Below, piece after piece: positions 26,406 to 31,586 of a stretch of DNA of 36,633 bases. The translations under genes and the position numbers were made by a program. Numbering within the stretch: the stretch's first letter is position 1; each line of letters starts with the position of its first letter. The notes under the pieces were generated by a model. The model did not search any database and was not told the origin of the DNA. It saw only the letters and a program-made list of their open reading frames with translations. Source of the DNA: Pseudomonadota bacterium (GTDB taxonomy: Bacteria; Pseudomonadota; Alphaproteobacteria; Sphingomonadales; Sphingomonadaceae); assembly GCA_023423775.1 (NCBI GenBank), contig JAFAEZ010000077.1, forward strand, positions 1 through 36,633, written 5' to 3'.

Positions 26406-26430
26406 GAAACCCCACGCAACTCAAGGCGTT
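26406..26430 (+). promoter_or_regulatory. Sigma-EcfG-like promoter before the short NepR-like gene
   Basis: GAAAC (26406-26410), 16 bases, CGTT (26427-26430) matches the general stress response consensus GGAAC-N16-CGTT with one -35 change. It ends 38 bases before the ATG of the NepR-like gene. An 11-base direct repeat CGTTCTAGRGG is at 26385-26395 and 26427-26437. Confidence 0.5.
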
Positions 26431-26468
26431 CTAGAGGCGTGAATACGCTCAATCCGAGAAAAGAAGCG

Positions 26469-26618
26469 ATGATGAATGCTTCCCAACGGCGCTTCGTGAA
26501 GGTGGCGCCGCCCACCGTCCACGCCGGTGTGGGCAATGCGTTGCGCGAGGCGTTTGCGATGGACGGGGAGACCCGCTCGCTCGACATGTTCGAGGACCTG
26601 CTGTCGAAGCTCGACTGA
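26469..26618 (+). CDS. Short NepR-like anti-sigma factor (second NepR paralogue)
   Basis: A 49-residue protein starting MMNASQRRFVKVAPPTVHAG. Its C-terminal half, VGNALREAFAMDGETRS then LDMFEDLLSKLD, lines up with the NepR core in this same locus (VGSALRSVYQRTIDED then IPPEMLDLLGKLG at the gene starting 28678): two helices, with conserved VG.ALR, a linker of similar size and a DLL.KL end. NepR binds EcfG and phosphorylated PhyR. This copy lacks most of the N-terminal tail. It is convergent with ecfG, the stops lying 7 bases apart, and has a sigma-EcfG-like motif upstream. Sphingomonads with two NepR paralogues are known. The ribosome site (AAGAAG) is weak. Being short it is easily missed. Confidence 0.75.
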   Translation: MMNASQRRFVKVAPPTVHAGVGNALREAFAMDGETRSLDMFEDLLSKLD

Positions 26619-26625
26619 GCCGCCG

Positions 26626-27279
26626 TCACTTCCCGCTGGGGTCGCGGTCGCGGCTCAGTTCGTCCACTTCACCCATGATCGTCTGCAGGGCGGTCTTGTT
26701 GGTATCAGTCACGTGCTCGCGGCGCGAGGGCAGCTTGCCCTCGGCGAGAAGGTTTTCGAGCGCCACGCGGCCGCGCGCCACCCGGCTCTTGATCGTCCCG
26801 ACTGCGCAGCCGCAGATCTCGGCCGCTTCCTCGTACGCAAAGCCACCGGCGCCGACCAGGATCAGCGCCTCGCGTTGCGGCTGCGGCAGGTGCATCAGCG
26901 CCCGCTGCATGTCGCCCAACTCGACGTGGCGATCCTGACTGGCCGGAGCGGCGAGCAGCTTGGAGGCCGTCAACTCGTCCCATTCGCCCTTGAAGCGCGC
27001 GCGGCGCATCTGGCTGAGGAACAGATTGCGCAGGATGATGAAGGTCCAGGCGCGCATGTTGGTGCCGGCCTGAAAGCGCTTGCGCGCGGCCCAGGCCTTG
27101 AGCAGCGTTTCCTGAACGAGATCGTCGGCGAGATCGCGGCTGCCCGAGAGGGAGCGGCCGAACGCGCGCAGATGGGGGATGACCTGCGCAAGCTGGTCCT
27201 TGAACTCGTTATCCGGAAGCGGAACCGGCTCGCCCCGGACTTCCTCTCCTTCGATCAATGCTGGCTGTTCGCCCGCCAT
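26626..27279 (-). CDS. ecfG: General stress response sigma factor EcfG (ECF15 group)
   Basis: An extracytoplasmic-function sigma factor that directs polymerase to GGAAC-N16-CGTT promoters once freed from NepR. The 217-residue protein has region 2 at ~30-95 (LRAFGRSLSGSRDLADDLVQETLLKAWAARKRF, then NMRAWTFIILRNLFLSQMRR) and region 4 at ~125-178 (LPQPQREALILVGAGGFAYEEAAEICGCAVGTIKSRVARGR). There is a ~40-residue C-terminal tail. ATG 27279 follows AGGGG at 8 bases and was preferred to ATG 27318, which abuts a strong hairpin. It lies downstream of phyR and a 45-aa membrane protein gene on the same strand, with a sigma-EcfG motif at 27546-27570 suggesting positive feedback. Confidence 0.94.
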   Translation of the reverse strand: MAGEQPALIEGEEVRGEPVPLPDNEFKDQLAQVIPHLRAFGRSLSGSRDLADDLVQETLLKAWAARKRFQAGTNMRAWTFIILRNLFLSQMRRARFKGEWDELTASKLLAAPASQDRHVELGDMQRALMHLPQPQREALILVGAGGFAYEEAAEICGCAVGTIKSRVARGRVALENLLAEGKLPSRREHVTDTNKTALQTIMGEVDELSRDRDPSGK

Positions 27280-27318
27280 CAAGCCGCCCCTAATATGAAA
27301 TTCGTGGATTGGACGCAT

Positions 27319-27344
27319 GCGGCCGGGCTTGAGTGCCCGGCCGC
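27319..27344. terminator. Strong stem-loop between the 45-aa gene and ecfG
   Basis: GCGGCCGGGC and GCCCGGCCGC pair perfectly over 10 bases with a 6-base loop. It starts 26 bases past the stop of the small membrane gene and ends 40 bases before the ecfG ATG. On the minus strand no T run follows (ATGCGTCC), so it may weaken rather than stop transcription into ecfG, or stabilise a processed end. Confidence 0.5.
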
Positions 27345-27369
27345 TATATTATTTCGGGAATGTAAGAGC

Positions 27370-27507
27370 TTACTTCCAGACCAACAACAGAAGACCGAAA
27401 ATAATCACCACCAGCGCGAGGGAGATACCCAAGATGTAGCGCGTCATGTGGGGCGTGGTGCCCTGACGTGCCTCTGTCGTGCCGATATGCTGTTCCCGTT
27501 CGTCCAT
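27370..27507 (-). CDS. 45-residue single-span membrane protein between ecfG and phyR
   Basis: The sequence runs MDEREQHIGTTEARQGTTPH followed by MTRYILGISLALVVIIFGLL and ends LLVWK. A charged, hydrophilic N-terminal half (residues 1-20) precedes one hydrophobic helix at about 24-44, so an inner-membrane anchor with a cytoplasmic head is likely. I do not recognise a family. AAGGAAG lies about 11 bases before the ATG. A perfect sigma-EcfG motif (27546-27570) sits 38 bases upstream, making it the first gene of the ecfG transcript and a probable general stress response member. An internal ATG at residue 21 could give a form with only the helix. Its tight place between the regulator and the sigma factor argues against chance. 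Confidence 0.65.
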   Translation of the reverse strand: MDEREQHIGTTEARQGTTPHMTRYILGISLALVVIIFGLLLLVWK

Positions 27508-27545
27508 GGGCGAAGCCGCTTCCTTCTAAAACTCAGTAAGCGGCT

Positions 27546-27570
27546 AACGCCCGCTGGCAGCGGCGGTTCC
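27546..27570 (-). promoter_or_regulatory. Sigma-EcfG promoter for the small membrane gene and ecfG
   Basis: On the minus strand GGAAC (27570-27566), 16 bases, CGTT (27549-27546) is an exact match to the known alphaproteobacterial general stress response consensus. It lies just after the phyR stop (27580) and 38 bases before the 45-aa gene, so EcfG should activate its own transcription. Confidence 0.8.
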
Positions 27571-27579
27571 CTAAAATGC

Positions 27580-28374
27580 TTACGCTGCCGGAACGGTCGC
27601 GGTGTCGAAGAACAGGGCCTGGGCGATCGCAGCCTTCACGGTGGAACGCTGGAAAGGCTTGGTGATCAGGAAGGTCGGCTCCGGCCGTTCGCCGGTCAGC
27701 AGACGCTCGGGGAAGGCGGTGATGAAGATCACCGGGACCTGGAATTCCTGCAGGATATCCTTCACCGCATCGATGCCCGAACTGTCGTCGGCGAGCTGGA
27801 TGTCGGCAAGCACCAGGCCGGGCCGGCGCGCCATCGCCTGCGAGACCGCCTCGTCGCGGGTCACGGCCACGCCGGTGACATTGTGGCCGAGGTCGCGGAC
27901 GATCGTTTCGATGTCCATTGCGATGATCGGTTCGTCCTCGATGATCAGCACCTCGGCGCGCGTCTGGCGCTCGATCTCGGCGATCGCCTCGGCGACGAGA
28001 TTGTCGACCTCTTCGGCGGTGGCGCCGATCAGATAGCCGGCATCTTCGGGCGTAAAGCCTTCCATCGCGGTGAGCAGAAGCGCCTGACGCGACAGCGGCG
28101 TGATCCGGGCGAGGCGCTTCTGGGCAATGCCCTCGGCATCATGCGCGTCCACGTTGGTGTCTTCCTCGATGTTGGACGACGACCAGATCGCATGGAAGGT
28201 GCGGTAGAGGCCGAGACGGGGATCGACATCGCGCGGGAAATCCGCAGGCGCGGCGACGATCGCCTCCAGCGTGGCTCGCACGTAATTGTCGCCGTGGCTT
28301 TGGCTGCCGGTGAGAGCGCGGGCATAGCGCCGCAGAAAAGGAAGGTGGGGCGCGAGGTCCTGACCGAGCGACAT
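27580..28374 (-). CDS. phyR: General stress response anti-anti-sigma response regulator PhyR
   Basis: A 264-residue protein with a sigma-like N-terminal domain (about 1-135) that mimics EcfG, and a receiver domain (about 141-255). The receiver shows EVLIIEDEPIIAMDIE (acidic pocket Glu146-Asp147), phosphoacceptor Asp191 in GLVLADIQLAD, the PhyR-typical VIFITAFPERLLTG at 215-228, and Lys239 in LITKPF. When phosphorylated it binds NepR and releases EcfG. ATG 28374 follows AGGAG at 11 bases; the open frame further upstream has no family residues. It is divergent from nepR across a 303-base gap with paired sigma-EcfG-like motifs. The ecfG transcript follows on the same strand. Confidence 0.96.
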   Translation of the reverse strand: MSLGQDLAPHLPFLRRYARALTGSQSHGDNYVRATLEAIVAAPADFPRDVDPRLGLYRTFHAIWSSSNIEEDTNVDAHDAEGIAQKRLARITPLSRQALLLTAMEGFTPEDAGYLIGATAEEVDNLVAEAIAEIERQTRAEVLIIEDEPIIAMDIETIVRDLGHNVTGVAVTRDEAVSQAMARRPGLVLADIQLADDSSGIDAVKDILQEFQVPVIFITAFPERLLTGERPEPTFLITKPFQRSTVKAAIAQALFFDTATVPAA

Positions 28375-28510
28375 GGGCGATACGACTCCTACGGTAGAAT
28401 TAATGCGGTGTTGTGGTGGCCAGCCCCACGCATTGCAAGCCCGCCAAGGCGGCGGATTGCGCACGCAGAACATGCAGGAGAGAACGGCCCGCCCGCTGCT
28501 CCCGACGTAT

Positions 28511-28538
28511 GGAACCATTAAGCGACTTTTTTGTTTCC
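28511..28538. promoter_or_regulatory. Overlapping bidirectional sigma-EcfG-like promoters between phyR and nepR
   Basis: The plus strand has GGAAC (28511-28515), N16, TGTT (28532-28535), facing nepR. The minus strand has GAAAC (28537-28533), N16, GGTT (28516-28513), facing phyR. Both use the 16-base spacing and the -35 of one is nearly the -10 of the other. A further minus-strand GGAAC at 28567-28563 has CGTG only 15 bases on and is weaker. The 303-base gap 28375-28677 holds nothing else I recognise. Confidence 0.55.
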
Positions 28539-28677
28539 ATGGCCACGCAGGCCGCTATGACGGTTCCTGTGCACGTGGGGTCTGCTCAGGGTTGATCGGC
28601 GGTACGTCGCTCGGCGGGCAGGCATTTTTTTGTTCGAATAACGCGGGCGCGGCGACGGCCGTGAGGGGTAAACCGAA

Positions 28678-28884
28678 TTGACCTTTGCTAGTGAAAAGGA
28701 TGGCGACCGCCGGCGCAAATCCGATCCCGTCTCCGACGTTGACAGTTCCTCCCCGAAGCGGCGGCCGTCGAAGCGGCCGGACGGCAATCCCGAAGTCGGG
28801 TCGGCGCTGCGGTCCGTCTACCAACGCACGATCGACGAAGACATTCCCCCTGAGATGCTCGACCTGCTCGGAAAGCTTGGTTAA
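28678..28884 (+). CDS. nepR: Anti-sigma factor NepR
   Basis: A 68-residue protein that sequesters EcfG and is itself captured by phosphorylated PhyR. The C-terminal core, VGSALRSVYQRTIDEDIPP followed by EMLDLLGKLG (about 40-68), is the NepR double helix; the N-terminal 38 residues are charged and probably disordered. The only available start is TTG 28678, preceded by GAGGGG; an in-frame TAA lies 3 codons upstream and no ATG or GTG occurs before the core. A rare TTG start would keep its level low relative to EcfG. phyP follows after 27 bases, so they are likely co-transcribed. Confidence 0.88.
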   Translation: MTFASEKDGDRRRKSDPVSDVDSSSPKRRPSKRPDGNPEVGSALRSVYQRTIDEDIPPEMLDLLGKLG

Positions 28885-28911
28885 CCGCGCGCCGTCCGCT
28901 AGGAGCCGGCC

Positions 28912-30489
28912 ATGGTGAGCCGCGGCGACGATAGCTGGTTTGCGACGCGCATCGGACGCCTGTCGACGGGCGTGAAGATGTTGTTGATCCTGAGCGTGGG
29001 CCTGTTCCCGCTCGGGCTCATTGCGATCCTCGCCTCGGTCGAGAGCGCCCGCGACAGCCGCGAACGCCGTGCGGAGCAGACGCTCGCACTACTCGAGGTC
29101 AAAGCCGACAGCATAGAGACCCTCCTCTCCCACAGCGCCGCGACCGTGCGGGCGGCCAGCGGGGCGATTTCACTCTCTCCGACCAACGCGTCGGTGTGCC
29201 GCAGCACACTGCAACGCCTCGCTCGGGGCGAGGCCCGGCGCGGGCGTTACGCGCTCTATAGCGACGACGGCACCCTGCGCTGCGCGACCCCGGGCTTTAG
29301 CCCGCCCGCCTTTCCGCGGGTCGCGGCCCAGGACGCGATCGCCCAGATTAGCCCCGATGGCGAGAAACTTTACTACGTCCTGTTCGGAGCGGACGGGCGC
29401 ATCGAAGGCGCTGCCGAGTTCAGCCGCGCCAGCCTTTCCGACCTGACCCTGGTCCCCGGCACCGAAGACAATTTCGACCTCGAAATGGGACAGGGTCAGA
29501 GGCGCATGCTGCTGCGCAACGGCTACGAGCCCGGCACCATGATCCAGACGGTGCGCGGAACCAAGCCGATCGCCGAAGGCCGTCTGTGGCTGCGCATCGC
29601 TCTGGGCGCGCCGCCGATCAATGCGATCGACGCGCTCATCGTCCTGATGCCGGTAATGATGTGGATCTTCGCCGCGATCATCGGCTGGATCATCGTCGAT
29701 CGCCTCCTGCTGCGGCCGCTGGTGCGGATGCAGCGCGCGGTCGCGGCCTACCAGCCCGGCGACGAGCATCTCGACTTGCCGACCTTGTCGACGCCCGCGC
29801 GTGAGATCAGCGATCTCGGCCGCGCCTTCGACCAAGTCACGCAGACCGTCGCCCGCCACGAAGCCGACCTCGAGGCTGCCGTCGAGCGCCAGACCAAGCT
29901 CGTCCGCGAAGTCCATCACCGCGTGAAGAACAATCTCCAGGTGGTCGCCTCGCTGCTCAATCTCCACGCGCGCGGCGCGTCCAGTGAGGAAGTTTCGGCC
30001 GCCTACGCCTCGATCCAGCGCCGCGTCGACGCGCTCGCCGTCGTCCACCGCAACCATTATGCCGAGCTCGAGGAAAATCGCGGCGTCGCCCTGCGTTCGC
30101 TGATCTCGGAGCTTGGCGCGAATCTGCGCGGGACGGCGCCCGCCTCCGCGGCGCATATGACGATCCGCCTCGACGTCGAGCCTTATTACGTGACGCAGGA
30201 CGTAGCCGTGTCAGTGGCCTTCCTGATCACCGAGATCGTCGAATTCGCGATGTTCTGCGACGCCAAGGCGGTCACCATTTCCCTCGACGGGGACAATGAC
30301 ACGAACGCGATGCTTGTGGTCGAGTCCGGGAGCCTGAAGGGCGATGCCCCCTGCGACGAAAAGCTTACCGAGCGGTTCGACCGGATCGTCACGGGCCTCT
30401 CGCGCCAGCTCCGCTCGACGCTCGAGCGCGACACCGAACGCGGTCGCTATTCGGTCCGCATCTCGGTGCTCGAGAAAGCCGAGCGTTAG
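28912..30489 (+). CDS. phyP: PhyP-like membrane sensor histidine kinase with degenerate ATPase domain
   Basis: A 525-residue inner-membrane protein: helix at ~21-42, periplasmic sensor to ~235, helix at ~238-264, HAMP-like linker, then a HisKA_2 histidine box REVHHRVKNNLQVVASLLNLHARG (333-355; phospho-His 335 or 336). The ATP-binding part is eroded: where active kinases have an E-L-V-x-N-A box this has LITEIVEFAMFCDA without the asparagine, and no DxGxG loop is seen (VVESGSLKG). This fits PhyP of Sphingomonas, a negative regulator thought to remove phosphate from PhyR, and its place after nepR supports that. AGGAG precedes the ATG by 7-8 bases. Naming is by features and position; loss of kinase activity is inferred. 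Confidence 0.87.
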   Translation: MVSRGDDSWFATRIGRLSTGVKMLLILSVGLFPLGLIAILASVESARDSRERRAEQTLALLEVKADSIETLLSHSAATVRAASGAISLSPTNASVCRSTLQRLARGEARRGRYALYSDDGTLRCATPGFSPPAFPRVAAQDAIAQISPDGEKLYYVLFGADGRIEGAAEFSRASLSDLTLVPGTEDNFDLEMGQGQRRMLLRNGYEPGTMIQTVRGTKPIAEGRLWLRIALGAPPINAIDALIVLMPVMMWIFAAIIGWIIVDRLLLRPLVRMQRAVAAYQPGDEHLDLPTLSTPAREISDLGRAFDQVTQTVARHEADLEAAVERQTKLVREVHHRVKNNLQVVASLLNLHARGASSEEVSAAYASIQRRVDALAVVHRNHYAELEENRGVALRSLISELGANLRGTAPASAAHMTIRLDVEPYYVTQDVAVSVAFLITEIVEFAMFCDAKAVTISLDGDNDTNAMLVVESGSLKGDAPCDEKLTERFDRIVTGLSRQLRSTLERDTERGRYSVRISVLEKAER

Positions 30490-30671
30490 CCGGTCCGGTC
30501 GTCCCGGCTCTTCTCATCCGAATAAGGCGGACGCCCTACATTCTCCTTACGGGCGCGTTCCAGATCGGCCCCGTCCTGGCCAATGGCGGCGGCGACGTCG
30601 GTGTTGCGCGCCTCATCCTCGTGCACGCCGTCGATGTCGGAATTGGGCGGGGTCTTCGGGGGCTTGGTCAT
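30486..30671 (-). CDS. 61-residue hydrophilic protein next to the stress locus
   Basis: A strongly charged, probably unfolded protein beginning MTKPPKTPPNSDIDGVHEDE and ending PYSDEKSRDDRTG, without cysteine, tryptophan or any hydrophobic segment. I do not recognise a family. Its reality rests on an excellent ribosome site, AAAAGGAG 6-7 bases before the ATG, and coding-like composition. It is convergent with phyP, the stop codons overlapping by 2 bases. Proximity suggests a stress-related role but no sigma-EcfG motif was found upstream. Confidence 0.6.
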   Translation of the reverse strand: MTKPPKTPPNSDIDGVHEDEARNTDVAAAIGQDGADLERARKENVGRPPYSDEKSRDDRTG

Positions 30672-30857
30672 TTCTCACTCCTTTTGCACCCATAACCGGC
30701 GGTGCTGCGGCTCGGTTGCCTCCCCGGCCGATGCCGTTTCAACTTTCTTGATCTTGCCGCAAATTTTTTGAGCGCGTCGCGGAACCCCATTCGACCTGCC
30801 ACGTTCTGCTCTTCGGATAGTGACCTTTTGCCCCCCCGCTCTCGCTATCCAGAAAAT

Positions 30858-30913
30858 GAGCCCGGACGCGCCAACCTCCCCCCCCCGGTGGCGCCTCCGG
30901 GCTCAACATTTTT
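30858..30913 (+). terminator. Long stem-loop with T run in the gap before the entericidin genes
   Basis: GAGCCCGGACGCGCCA (30858-30873) and TGGCGCCTCCGGGCTC (30889-30904) pair over 16 positions with one mismatch; the loop contains nine consecutive C residues. AACATTTTT follows on the plus strand, ATTTTC on the other, so it could terminate in both directions. The gap 30672-31082 holds no other gene I can support. Confidence 0.6.
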
Positions 30914-31004
30914 GGGGCTCTCCTCTTCATCGCCTAGTCCGGCCGGCGCCGCCTTCGCCTCGACATCCTCCTGCCGCTCCTGACGCACCACTCGTGACGC
31001 GGGT

Positions 31005-31028
31005 GGAACCAACCGCGATGCGGGGATT
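31005..31028 (+). promoter_or_regulatory. Possible sigma-EcfG promoter of the first entericidin gene
   Basis: GGAAC (31005-31009) is followed 15 bases on by GATT, or 16 on by ATTT; the -35 is exact, the -10 poor. It lies about 55 bases before the gene start. Support comes from the GGAAC before the second entericidin gene. Confidence 0.35.
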
Positions 31029-31082
31029 TACCCTCCCCATCTCGCAGCTAAGCGGTGCGGGCGTGTAGTGAGGAGAAATGTC

Positions 31083-31217
31083 ATGGTTCGTAAGATTATC
31101 GCCGTCATCGCCCTTTCGAGCAGCCTGGCGCTCGCGGCCTGCAACACCGTCCGTGGCGCCGCCAATGACGTCGAATCGGTCGGCGATTGTGTGGACGGCC
31201 GCGCCGGCAACTGCTGA
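31083..31217 (+). CDS. Entericidin-type small lipoprotein (first copy)
   Basis: A 44-residue lipoprotein precursor, MVRKIIAVIALSSSLALAAC then NTVRGAANDVESVGDCVDGR and AGNC. The lipobox LALAAC places the lipid on Cys20, leaving a mature peptide of about 25 residues attached to a membrane. CNTVRGAxxDVES is the entericidin A/B signature. Two more cysteines, Cys36 and Cys44, are unusual for the family and could form a disulfide. GAGGAG lies 7 bases before the ATG. Entericidins are stress-induced in Enterobacteria and often in the general stress regulon of Alphaproteobacteria; their exact action is unclear. A stem-loop follows the stop. Too short for default gene callers. Confidence 0.85.
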   Translation: MVRKIIAVIALSSSLALAACNTVRGAANDVESVGDCVDGRAGNC

Positions 31218-31244
31218 TCGGCTGGTTGAAGCCGATGGAATGGA

Positions 31245-31269
31245 GGGCGCCATCCCCCGGGTGGCGCCC
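31245..31269 (+). terminator. Stem-loop after the first entericidin gene
   Basis: GGGCGCCA and TGGCGCCC form a perfect 8-base-pair stem with a 9-base loop, 27 bases past the stop, followed by GGCCTTTCC. The T run is short, so termination may be partial. Confidence 0.5.
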
Positions 31270-31327
31270 GGCCTTTCCAGACCGACGCATTGAACTCTCC
31301 ACCGGCATCGGTAGATCGTTACGTGGC

Positions 31328-31353
31328 GGAACCCTTTCCGCGGCGAGCGCATT
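31328..31353 (+). promoter_or_regulatory. Sigma-EcfG-like promoter of the second entericidin gene
   Basis: GGAAC (31328-31332), 17 bases, CATT (31350-31353) differs from GGAAC-N16/17-CGTT at one position and ends 46 bases before the start codon. Confidence 0.5.
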
Positions 31354-31399
31354 TAATCCGCGCCCGCAAGTTTAGGCCGCGTGCCCAGGGAGAGAAGAT

Positions 31400-31528
31400 A
31401 TGATCCGTAAAGCCCTCAACATCGCGCTCATCTCGGGCGCCCTCGTGACGCTCGTCGCGTGCAACACCGTTCGCGGCGCAGGCGAGGATCTGCAGTCGGC
31501 CAGCAACGCCGTCGACAACAAGATGTAA
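31400..31528 (+). CDS. Entericidin-type small lipoprotein (second copy)
   Basis: A 42-residue lipoprotein precursor, MIRKALNIALISGALVTLVA then CNTVRGAGEDLQSASNAVDN and KM. The lipobox TLVAC puts the lipid on Cys21; the mature part is a short amphipathic helix. It shares CNTVRGA with the first copy, so the pair arose by tandem duplication, but it lacks the two extra cysteines. GGGAGA lies before the ATG. A sigma-EcfG-like motif is upstream and a strong terminator downstream, so it can form its own transcript. Confidence 0.88.
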   Translation: MIRKALNIALISGALVTLVACNTVRGAGEDLQSASNAVDNKM

Positions 31529-31554
31529 GCCGATCCGGCCACACCGGAGAAGAG

Positions 31555-31586
31555 CGCCGTCCCCTCGCGGGGCGGCGTTTTTTTTT
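31555..31586 (+). terminator. Intrinsic terminator after the second entericidin gene
   Basis: CGCCGTCCCC-TCGC-GGGGCGGCG (one bulged T) is followed by nine T residues (31578-31586), the best intrinsic terminator in the window. It ends at the stop codon of the convergent phospholipase D gene. Confidence 0.88.

Noticed and set aside
26378..26629. An 83-codon minus-strand frame across the short NepR-like gene
   Set aside because: No family features and poor composition; the plus-strand frame matches the NepR core.
27280..27318. Upstream ATG (27318) as the start of ecfG
   Set aside because: It directly abuts the hairpin stem, has no ribosome site, and the extra 13 residues are not needed for region 2; ATG 27279 has AGGGG before it.
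28544..28567. GGAAC-N15-CGTG on the minus strand as the main phyR promoter
   Set aside because: Spacing is one short and the -10 has a mismatch; the N16 pair at 28513-28537 has the better spacing, although this one is not excluded.
30820..31068. An 82-codon frame in the gap before the entericidin genes
   Set aside because: It crosses the long stem-loop with the C9 loop, has no convincing ribosome site and is Pro/Arg-rich noise.
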